Positions 1-7,700 of a stretch of DNA of 10,000 nucleotides are shown piece by piece. Numbering within the stretch: the first letter of the stretch is position 1; every line of letters starts with the position of its first letter. Source of the stretch: Nymphaea colorata (lineage: Eukaryota; Streptophyta; Magnoliopsida; Nymphaeales; Nymphaeaceae); contig NC_045140.1 of assembly GCF_008831285.2 (NCBI RefSeq), positions 30,481,275-30,491,274 on the forward strand, given 5' to 3'. The notes under the pieces are model-generated. The model ran no database searches. It was not told the DNA's origin and saw nothing but the letters and a program-made list of their open reading frames with translations. Made by a program: the position numbers and the translations under genes.

Positions 1-640
1 CGCGGTGCGACTGCCTTCTTCTCGGCCTCCGACTGCTGTCAAGGCCTTTGTTTGGCAGGTGCTATGCAACGTGTCCTTCCCTGCTGGCTCGGCTGCAGTG
101 CTCGCTGTCCCCACAGGCCTGCGGTCCGACCGATCAGGTAACGTGGATTCACGAATGGCTGGACATATGGTAGACTAGGGATTTCGCGTAGCCCTACCCG
201 GGAGCGATCGCCAACACCTGCGTAGGAGAGATGCCGGGACGGAGCGTGCCTGGTGGTCACCTGGCTTGTTAGGTTGTACGAGGCGGGACGAGCTATCGCG
301 TGCACAGCGCAAACCTTGAGAGGCTACGGCGGAAGCGACCATAACGCCTGAGCAGGCGCATGGGGCGGGTGCGTCTCCCATCGCGCATGGGGTTTCCAGC
401 CGTGGGTGATTCTTAGGGGTGACGCTAAGGTGCCCGTTGCAGTGAGCTGGAGTTGTGGGCCCAGCTGACGACCTAGCCACACATGCCCAGTGGACGAGAC
501 TGAGTTGGAGGAGTTTTCAGCCCCAGCCGACCATTTCAGGCGAGACGGAGTGATTACAGCATTACGGGTCAGTCGGAGCGGTTTTGACAGGATCCCGTCT
601 TAGACCCGATCCAAATCCAGCGTTTTATAGGAACCGGTTT
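1..640 (+). other. Degraded U3 portion of the 5' LTR
   Basis: This stretch matches the 3' LTR but is corrupted relative to it. From 440 to 640 the differences are almost all single missing bases, for example TGGACGAG against TGGACCGAG, CCCAGCC against CCCAAGCC, and CTTAGACC against CTTAGGACC. Before 430 only islands align: GGTCACCTGG at 255 with 8584, TGCACAGCG at 301 with 8633, AAACCTT at 311 with 8643, and GCAGTGAGCTGG at 439 with 8789. No gene is seen. The small open frames on the minus strand do not resemble any protein. Confidence 0.75.
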
Positions 641-673
641 CATTTTTAGTTATGTTTCAGTTTTGTACCGACC

Positions 674-697
674 CGGTTCGAGACATAGACCGAACCG
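674..697 (+). repeat. Inverted repeat in U3, CGGTTCG / CGAACCG
   Basis: A perfect 7-bp inverted repeat with a 10-base spacer lies just upstream of the TATA-like box. It is preserved in the 3' LTR at 9033-9056. Related ACCGGTT and CCCGGTTCG words lie in the 100 bp before it. It may be a transcription-factor site cluster; that role is inference. Confidence 0.5.
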
Positions 698-710
698 AGT
701 CATGCTACAC

Positions 711-719
711 TTTAAATAG
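711..719 (+). promoter_or_regulatory. TATA-like box of the 5' LTR promoter
   Basis: The sequence TTTAAATAG is AT-rich in a GC-richer context and is identical in the 3' LTR at 9070. It lies in the region that would be U3. Plant TATA boxes sit about 30 bp before the start of transcription, which would place the RNA start, and so the U3/R boundary, near 740-750. No start site can be read directly from sequence. Confidence 0.55.
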
Positions 720-801
720 TGTCTTTGTGAAGTTAACCCTAAGTTGTTAATGATTTTTGGACAAAGTTTCTAATAGAAACAGGTTTCTCTTCACCCGGTC
801 G

Positions 802-824
802 CCTCCATCTTCTTCTTCCTCCCC
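802..824 (+). promoter_or_regulatory. Pyrimidine patch downstream of the TATA-like box
   Basis: A 23-base run of C and T with one A lies about 90 bp after the TATA-like box and is repeated at 9170-9192. CT-rich patches are common around plant core promoters and 5' leaders. The functional role is inferred. Confidence 0.4.
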
Positions 825-1870
825 ATTTCTGTGTGAAACATCTGAGGTTCTTCTCCAGCCTCCTCAGATTCATCAATGGCGGATTGGCAACCCGACATTA
901 TCCCACACCCTCCGCTGGTTTTCTCTACTAGGAGGTGAAACGAAGCAAGCAGCCGGCGGGTTGTCTTCTTCATCGTCTACCCGAGCAGAAGCAAAGGTGA
1001 ATGCCGTGCGGACTCCTCAGCCACAGGGGTGTCGAGAGGCGTCATCCACCATCCGGAAGGCATTCTCCAGCCTTCGCGCAATGCCTACACGGCGGTGTGA
1101 AGATCTGAGATGCATTTGATCGTCCGTTCAGCAGAAATACAGCTAAGTGTGTTTTTCCAGCGTCATTTCCTCTTGTAGTGACTGTAAATCGCCTCCCCAA
1201 TTCGTTTGTATGCCGTGGGATCCTTCTGGAATCCGTGAGGATGATCTGAAGAAGGATCGAAGCGAAGGAGAATGGGTTTGGGGGTCGTTTGGAGGATGAT
1301 CGAGCCTCTTTTTGAGCATTCGGTTGAAACAGGCCTACCACAGCCAGTCTCAATCCGAGCTTAAATCGAAGGGTCAATCGGCCATAACTTTTGGGGATTT
1401 TGATACTGTTCGCTTCCCACCGAACCAAGCTTTCTATAGGAAGTGGAATCGCGTCAATCCGTTCAGTATTGAGTGAGTTACGAGCTTGAGAAGTCGGAGT
1501 AGGTTCTGTCACGCAGTTCCGCCGACCAGTTCCTGTTTCCGGCGACACTTCCGGCGATCCAACCGTTGGATCTTCACGATTCCGGTGCCATTAGATTCCC
1601 AACATCCCTGAGATCATCTCCACCAAATTTGACGTCGATCGGACTGTAGATGGCGTTTCTGGAGGCGACGGTCTGAATCTGGCGGGAATCGGCGGCGAGC
1701 ATCCCTGTTTCTCCGCCACAGGCGGCTGTAACCCAATATTCGCTTAGAACATTGGGAATGCAGCATCACCGGGTGATCTATTGACTTTAGCTTGTTCCAA
1801 ATTTAATTATCTGTCGATTGCAAGTGGTTTCATCTCTTGATTTGATCGCATTGAGGCGGAGTGGCGATTT

Positions 1871-2345
1871 GAAGACCTGTGGCTGTTCTTCTGCACGACG
1901 GCTCTTCCTGAAACAGGCGACAGAACTACAGCGACTTTGAGGGATCAACGACTGGGGTCTAGACAGCTCAGATTCAGCTCAAATTTGGAGCGTCTACTCC
2001 TTGGCTAGTGGTCTTGCTACAGTCCAAATTTCAGGATTTTTGGAGGTGTCTATGAATTGTTATGATTTTTCCATCGAAGACCTCTCCAGCAGTCCTGAAG
2101 CTGTTCTGCGCCTGATACATTTCTGAACGAAGGACAGAACGTGCGCGATTTTCAGAGCTCAACGACCTGGCCTTAAACTCGTCGGATTTGGCTCAAACTT
2201 GGAGCGTCCACTCCTGAGGATGTCTACTTGTTGCTGACCAGTTTGGGGATTTTTGGAGACTCCTGTGATTTTATACGAATTTTAGACTGGAGGCCACTCT
2301 CTGCCAGCGCCTGAACCTGTCTTCTTCGTTTTCCAGAACAGAGGC
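1871..2345 (+). repeat. Degenerate ~210-bp tandem repeat inside the LTR (about 2.3 copies)
   Basis: Copies begin at about 1871, 2076 and (partial) 2286. Shared blocks recur in the same order: GAAGACCT at 1871 and 2076; ACAGAAC at 1920 and 2134, with CCAGAAC at 2333; GCTCAAAYTTGGAGCGTC at 1977 and 2191; GGATTTTTGGAG at 2034 and 2247; GCGCCTGA at 2108 and 2307. Spacing between matched blocks is about 199 to 214 bases. The copies are diverged, so the duplication is older than the present insertion. Only the 5' LTR copy is visible in this window. Confidence 0.7.
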
Positions 2346-2494
2346 CAAGCCTCGACGCTACCCCGATCTCGTTTTCTTCGATATTGGGGAAACGAGTATC
2401 TCTGGTGATTTCAGCTCCTTGAATCCCTTGTTTTCCTTTGATTATATCCTGGATTTGATCGTGCTTGCACTTGTTTTGGCGGAGCATACCCCTG

Positions 2495-2554
2495 CTGCAA
2501 CGAGGATGGGCTGCAACCTGTTAGCATAGACTGCAACAGTCCGTGAGCCGCAAC
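2495..2554 (+). repeat. Cluster of four YGCAAC words
   Basis: CTGCAAC occurs at 2495, 2511 and 2531, and CCGCAAC at 2548, spaced 16 to 20 bases apart. This may be a small regulatory cluster or chance; nothing else supports a function. Confidence 0.3.
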
Positions 2555-2672
2555 CTTGGAGTTGAAGGGTGCTCGTCGACACCAGTTCGACGCCTGCTTC
2601 CCCCTTAACAGAATACAAAGAGGGGTTTAGATCGCATCTTGTGAGGCATTTCATACTTTGGCTCTGTTGTTC

Positions 2673-2699
2673 GATTACTGTTTTGCTGTAACAGTAATC
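2673..2699 (+). repeat. Perfect 10-bp hairpin in the LTR
   Basis: GATTACTGTT at 2673-2682 is the exact reverse complement of AACAGTAATC at 2690-2699, with a 7-base loop. In the transcript it would form a stable stem-loop in the R or U5 part of the leader. A role in packaging, RNA processing or translation is possible but not shown. Confidence 0.6.
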
Positions 2700-2853
2700 C
2701 GTGCTTCCCTTGTTGCTGAGGTGAACCGTGAGCCATCAAGCGACCGGTGAGTTGGGGTCGTGGAGCTTGCTGTCCAGCTTGGGCGAGGAGGCATTTGCTG
2801 AGTACCGAGGCTTAGTTTCTGGTTTTCCAGCCTCGGTGGATAGCTCGGACTAG

Positions 2854-2952
2854 CTCCGAGGAGGTTTGTACCCTGTCCCACTATAGCACGGGGAGGGTGT
2901 TCTTGCTTACAAACCCGCCTACACGGCGCGCGGCATAGTGAGGTCCTCGGAG
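2854..2952 (+). repeat. Nested foldback in the LTR
   Basis: Outer arms are CTCCGAGG at 2854-2861 and CCTCGGAG at 2945-2952. Inner arms are GGTTTGTA at 2863-2870 and TACAAACC at 2908-2915. Both pairs are perfect 8-mers and are properly nested, so the RNA could fold back over about 100 bases. A further CACTAT/ATAGTG pair (2879 and 2935) crosses the inner arm, giving an alternative or pseudoknot-like pairing. Confidence 0.45.
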
Positions 2953-3340
2953 GCTCGTTCAGCCGACGACACACCTCCTTGCGGCTTGGCCACCTAGGGG
3001 TTGAGGGTGTGGTTTGTGCGCTTAGGCATGTATGTTTTTGATGAATGCTTGGATGTGAATGTGGTTGAGTGAGGTGAGCGTTTAAGTTGTATCGTCGCGG
3101 TTGTATTAAGCCTTGAGCCCCTTAGCATTCTTGTAGTAGGATTGGCTATTTGGGTTCGGGAAACACTCTTGTAATTCTGTCCTAACTTGGGAAATTAAGC
3201 CGGGGTTGCTGTCCGGCAGGGAAAGAGTGTAAAGTCTTCTTAATACTTAGCCTATTCGGAGCCTGCCCCAAGAGATCTTGGGAAGGGAGTTCGGCATTCG
3301 GCAGCGAGCTTAGGCAGTCCTAGCCGGGTTCCCACCAGTT

Positions 3341-3352
3341 TGGTATCAGAGC
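3341..3352 (+). promoter_or_regulatory. Primer binding site (initiator tRNA-Met type)
   Basis: TGGTATCAGAGC is the standard plant retrotransposon primer binding site, complementary to the 3' end of initiator tRNA-Met, from which minus-strand cDNA synthesis starts. It lies three bases after the CA ending the 5' LTR and 23 bases before the gag start codon, which fixes element orientation as plus. Confidence 0.93.
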
Positions 3353-3375
3353 ACCTTGGGGCTGATTGAGCAGCT

Positions 3376-4740
3376 ATGGCAAAGAAGAAGAACTCAAGAG
3401 TTGAGCAACAGGAAATGGAATTGGGCGTCGAAGATGCAGCCACCGAATCAGTTCATGAGGGCAGCGGAAGGAATGAATCAAACCGAGAAAAGTTCTCACG
3501 GATAGAAACCGAACTTGAGGAAATGAGAGTAAGAATGAGTCGGCAAGACCAGCCATCACGTGTGGAAGAGAGGTTGTCTCGCTTTGAGGAAGCTATGATT
3601 CGTATGACTGATAACTTCACGCAAATAAGTCACCAATTGGGTTTCTTAACCGGCCGAATGAATAAAATGGACCAATTGTCAGAAAGTATAGAAGGGCTAA
3701 ATCAAAGAATGGACCGTATGGAAAGATCCGTTAATCATGGGCACAACCGAGAAGATAAGGGAAAAGGACCTTATGAAGAGCCTCACACATCATATCAAGC
3801 TCCCAAAGAGCATGCCGCATCGAGTTTTGGAGGGATTAAAATTGGAAAAGATAATCAAGTTCCACCCAAAACCAATGAAGCTCACATGGGAAATAAAAAG
3901 ACCATGGGAGTTAACATGGCAACTTGTTCCAAACCACTGGTAGACAATGATTTTGAAGAAATTTCAGATGAAGATAGTGAGAGAATCGGACAAAGAAGTG
4001 AGAAAAAGAGGGGCCAAAGGAACATAGAACCCAGATCCAACATTCGGGTTGACTTTCCTAAGTTTGATGGCAAAAACGCCCAAGATTGGGTGATTAAAGC
4101 GGAGCAATACTTTGAGTGCCAAGAAGTTAGGGAAGACAAAAAAATTACAACGGCCATGATCTACTTTGAAGGGGCAGCTATGAGGTGGTATCGGTCGTAC
4201 AAGAGGAAAAACCCGGTCATGGTATGGGAAACGTTTTCAAATGCATTACTCGCTCGCTTTGGAGTCTCGTCATATACTAACTATCATGTGGAGCTCATCA
4301 ACATGAAACAAATCACTACCGTGGAGGAGTTTCAAGGTCGATTTGAGGACATGTCATGTATGGTTGGAGATTGGCCCGAACCCGCACTCATAGGTGCATT
4401 CATGTCGGGATTGAGAGAGGATATTAGAATTGAGATGCTATCCGAGGAACATGTAGACTTAGACAGTTGCTTTGCAAGGGCACGAGTTATGGAGGAAAAC
4501 TCCTCAAACGGGCAGCGTATGAGAAATTCTCTAAGACCGGAGGATTCAACCAAAACAAAGGGAATTTCAACAGGCCTACTCCTAAACCACAGCCACAAGG
4601 GTTTCCAAAGAGGGATACACGTCCAGCCGTTAGGGACAATGTTCCGGTTCGTTACATCACCGCTAAGGAGAGGGATGAAAGGTTCAAAGCCGGGCTATGT
4701 GTGTCATGTGAGGAAAAGTGGTTCAAGGGACACAATGTAA
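3376..4740 (+). CDS. gag: Gag polyprotein, coiled coil plus capsid domain; 3' part frameshifted
   Basis: Gag is the structural protein that assembles the virus-like particle and packages RNA. The ATG at 3376 is the first after the primer binding site and has G at -3 and +4, a favourable context. Residues 1-20 are basic and polar. Residues about 40-120 are rich in E, R, M, L and Q in heptad-like spacing, suggesting a long coiled coil. Residues about 223-375 match the retrotransposon Gag capsid family, with the FPKFDG and KAEQYFE motifs, a WYRSY segment and a FMSGL segment. After about residue 377 the frame is wrong: the natural continuation lies in frame 3, apparently from loss of one A in the run at 4506-4508. 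The last ~75 residues here are therefore out-of-frame sequence, ending at TAA 4738-4740. This frame is also the pol frame. Chromoviruses usually make one Gag-Pol reading frame, so this copy is probably a broken version of that. Confidence 0.88.
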   Translation: MAKKKNSRVEQQEMELGVEDAATESVHEGSGRNESNREKFSRIETELEEMRVRMSRQDQPSRVEERLSRFEEAMIRMTDNFTQISHQLGFLTGRMNKMDQLSESIEGLNQRMDRMERSVNHGHNREDKGKGPYEEPHTSYQAPKEHAASSFGGIKIGKDNQVPPKTNEAHMGNKKTMGVNMATCSKPLVDNDFEEISDEDSERIGQRSEKKRGQRNIEPRSNIRVDFPKFDGKNAQDWVIKAEQYFECQEVREDKKITTAMIYFEGAAMRWYRSYKRKNPVMVWETFSNALLARFGVSSYTNYHVELINMKQITTVEEFQGRFEDMSCMVGDWPEPALIGAFMSGLREDIRIEMLSEEHVDLDSCFARARVMEENSSNGQRMRNSLRPEDSTKTKGISTGLLLNHSHKGFQRGIHVQPLGTMFRFVTSPLRRGMKGSKPGYVCHVRKSGSRDTM

Positions 4741-4772
4741 AGGTTTCAGCTAATGGTGGTTGTAGAGGATGA
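4506..4772 (+). pseudogene. Gag nucleocapsid / zinc-knuckle segment, displaced into frame 3
   Basis: Frame 3 carries the real nucleocapsid part of Gag, which binds the genomic RNA. It has a basic, proline- and glutamine-rich stretch, then a RYITAKERDERFKAG segment, then a zinc knuckle beginning at 4698. Its first residues are C-V-S-C (codons 4698 and 4707) and H (codon 4731). Plant chromoviruses commonly have a C-x2-C-x7-H-x-C knuckle here. The final cysteine codon TGT sits at 4736-4738, in frame 2, so the motif is cut by a second indel between 4733 and 4742. This second shift returns the reading to frame 1, where pol begins. The two shifts together are consistent with a net loss of three bases. 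Nothing in this segment can be made in register with the rest of Gag as the sequence stands. Confidence 0.75.
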
Positions 4773-7700
4773 GGACGAAGTTGAGGTTTCAATCCCAGTT
4801 GAGGAAGAGCAACCAGTAGAACAAGAGTGCCCAACGGAAATTGAGAAGGTGGATGGGGTTCTTCACTCCATGAGGGACCCAAACCGTCCTAAAGCAATGC
4901 GTGTTCTTGGAACCATTCAAGGGCACAGAGTCACAATCTTGCTAGATTCGGGAGCAACTCATAATTTTATGAGTTTAGAAACGGCCAAGGATAGCGGATG
5001 CACATTGGAAGATCAAGCACCACTCACGGTCTTGGTAGGAGATGGAACAAGGCTACCTTGCGTCCACATTTGCCGAAACATGGATATAACCGTGCAAGGG
5101 ATCCCATACAAGATAGATGTCTTAGTTCTTCCGATAAAAGGGATGGACCTTGTTCTTGGTGTTGATTGGTTAGAGACACTTGGGGGAATCTACTGGGATT
5201 TCTCCAAAATGAAGATGAGATTTGAGAGGGAAGGAGGAGATCAAGTGACACTCGAAGGAATCCAGCCCAACTTGGAACCGAAGGCAGCCATCAAGGCTCT
5301 CGTAGCTCAACAGCCAGCCCTCTGGCTGATATCGTTAGCCACTGATGTACCTCCAAAAGGGACAGAGACCGAAGTCATTCCCAAGGAAGTTCAGCAAGTA
5401 TTGGATGGTTTTGAAGATGTCTTTTCTGAACCTAAAGGGTTACCTCCTCCAAGATCATACGATCACAGGATCGTCCTATCAAACGGGGCAGAACCGGTAA
5501 ATGTTAGGCCTTATCGTTATGGGTTTACACAGAAAACGGAGATAGAGAGATTGGTAAAAGAAATGATTGAAGGGGGAATCATTCGCCCGAGTAGCAGTCC
5601 CTTCTCCTCTCCTGTTTTGTTAGTCAAAAAGAAGGATGAAACTTGGAGATTTTGTGTTGATTACCGGGCACTTAACGAAGTCACGATTAAGGACCGCCAC
5701 CCTATACCCGTCATTGACGAACTCCTTGATGAATTGGCGGGCGCTTCCATTTTCTCCAAGCTTGACTTAAGGGCTGGTTACCATCAGATACGCATGGATA
5801 AGCATGACGTACCCAAGACTGCATTTAGAACTCACGATGGGCATTATGAGTTCTTGGTCATGCCCTTCGGATTAACCAACGCCCCGGCTACATTCCAACG
5901 ATGTATGAATGATATTTTCAGACCACATCTGAGGGATTTCATTCTAGTTTTCTTCGATGACATTCTGGTTTACAGTCGATCATTAGAGCACCACATTGTC
6001 CACTTAAGGAAGACACTACAAATTTTGAGGCAGAATGAACTCTTTGCAAAAGCTTCTAAGTGCAGTTTCGGTCAAGAATCAATCGGCTATTTGGGACACA
6101 TAGTGTCCAAGGAAGGTGTTAGAGCTGATCCAGAAAAGCTCCATGCCATGGAGCAATGGCCTTTGCCAAAAGACCCGAGAGGAATGAGAGGATTTCTAGG
6201 TCTTACTGGTTACTATCGAAGGTTTATTCAAGGCTATGGATCTATAGCCTCCCCTTTGACGAAAATGTTGAAGAAAGGGGAGTTCACCTGGACGGATCAC
6301 TCAAGGGAAGCATTCGTAAAGCTTAAGGCAGCAATGTTAGCCGCGCCCGTGCTAACCTTGCCAGATTTTTCACTTGATTTCGTGGTGGAGACGGACGCAA
6401 GCGACGTTGGTGTTGGGGCTGTCCTCAGCCAAAAGGGCCACCCAATAGCCTACATGTCCAAGGCTCTCACCCATAGGGCAAAGCCATTATCCACATATGA
6501 AAAGGAGTTATTTGCCATCGTGTTGGCCGTGGAGAAATGGAGGCCCTACCTCATCGGGCGCAAATTCATTGTGAGAACGGATCATAGTAGTTTAAGGTAT
6601 ATGCTCAAACAAAGGGTCTCAACGCCTACTCAACAAAGATGGCTCGCCAAGCTATTGGGTTACGATTTTACAATCGAATACAAGAAAGGAACCGAAAACT
6701 CGGCGGCTGATTCGTTATCGAGACTTGGAGAGCAATTTCTAACCTTGTCCGTTCTGGAAACCGATTTGTGGCAGCGATTGGTCATTGAGCAAGAGGCTGA
6801 TGAAGGTTTGAGACTACTTAGAGCATCGGTTCAGCAGAATCCGGGATCAATCCCAAACCATGGCATGAAGGGGAACGTGCTTTACCGAAAGGGCAAAGCT
6901 GTGGTACCACGCGGTTCCTCCCTCAAAAAGGAGCTCCTATCACACTTTCATTGTTCAACCACCGCAGGTCACGAAGGCGTGGCCAAAACGCTTGCAAGGA
7001 TCAAAACCCAATTTTGGTGGGAAGGTCTAAAAGGAGAAGTCAAAGAGTTTGTGAGGAGTTGTCAGATTTGCCAAAGGGAAAAGTATGAAGCAACCAAGCC
7101 ACCCGGGCTGATGCACCCATTGCCAATACCTACAAAACCTTGGGCTGATGTATCAATGGATTTTATTGATGCAATGCCACGTTCGGAAGGAAAGGAAGCG
7201 GTGTTTGTAGTGGTGGACAGATTGACGAAATATGGGCATTTTGCCCCTCTTCCAAGACACTACAATGGGCCGTTGGTTGCCGGGATATACCAAGACTATG
7301 TCGGCAAACTTCATGGAATGCCGAGCACTATCGTTTGTGATAGGGATTCGATATTCCTTAGTGCGTTTTGGCGCGAGTATATGCGCATGGCTGGGACTTC
7401 ATTGCATTTCAGTACAGCCCACCACCCGCAAACCGATGGGCAAAGCGAGGTGGTGAACAGGACACTAGAGACCTATCTGCGTTGTTTCGCGGGGGAACGA
7501 CCGAACACTTGGGTTCGGTATCTTGCTTGGGCAGAATGGTCCTACAACACTAGTCTCCATTCCGGGACTAGTATCACTCCCTACGAGGCACTGTATGGGT
7601 GTCCTCCTCCACTCATTCCAAACTATGAAGTAGGGACAGCTCAAGATGATGAGGTGGACTGCACACTCCGTAATCGGGATGAGATCTTGACAGTTTTGAG

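Larger units (their letters stand above)
1..3337 (+). repeat. 5' LTR of a Ty3/gypsy chromovirus (left end outside the window)
   Basis: This is the upstream long terminal repeat, the promoter and RNA-processing unit of the element. It is recognised because 1-1632 is repeated at about 8320-10000. The repeat is near-identical from about 640 onward, with single-base indels from 440 to 640 and only patchy similarity before that. The right end is set at the CA of a CCACCA ending at 3337, three bases before the tRNA primer binding site; retroviral-type LTRs end in CA just before that site. Patchy matches to the 3' copy continue to about position 21 (pairing with about 8343), so the true left end and any target-site duplication probably lie outside the window. 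Only the part up to 1632 can be confirmed as repeated here; 1633-3337 is assigned to the LTR by inference from the primer binding site. No protein-coding gene is supported inside it. Confidence 0.88.

Noticed and set aside
39-480. Small minus-strand open frames near the window start
   Set aside because: They lie in the corrupted U3, have no homology that I recognise and are not open in the matching 3' LTR.
757-1119. 120-codon plus-strand open frame in the LTR leader, repeated at 9116-9487 with three extra codons
   Set aside because: It would start at TTG, is low-complexity serine/proline text from a CT-rich leader, and has no family resemblance. The in-frame 9-nt difference is noted but does not make it a gene.
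1042-1548. 168-codon minus-strand open frame, repeated at 9410-9916
   Set aside because: It is duplicated only because it lies in both LTRs, has no recognisable domain, and runs antisense to the element. The identity reflects LTR youth, not selection.
2224-2974. Three minus-strand open frames of 70-99 codons in the LTR
   Set aside because: They lack recognisable motifs and overlap repeats and foldbacks of non-coding LTR sequence.
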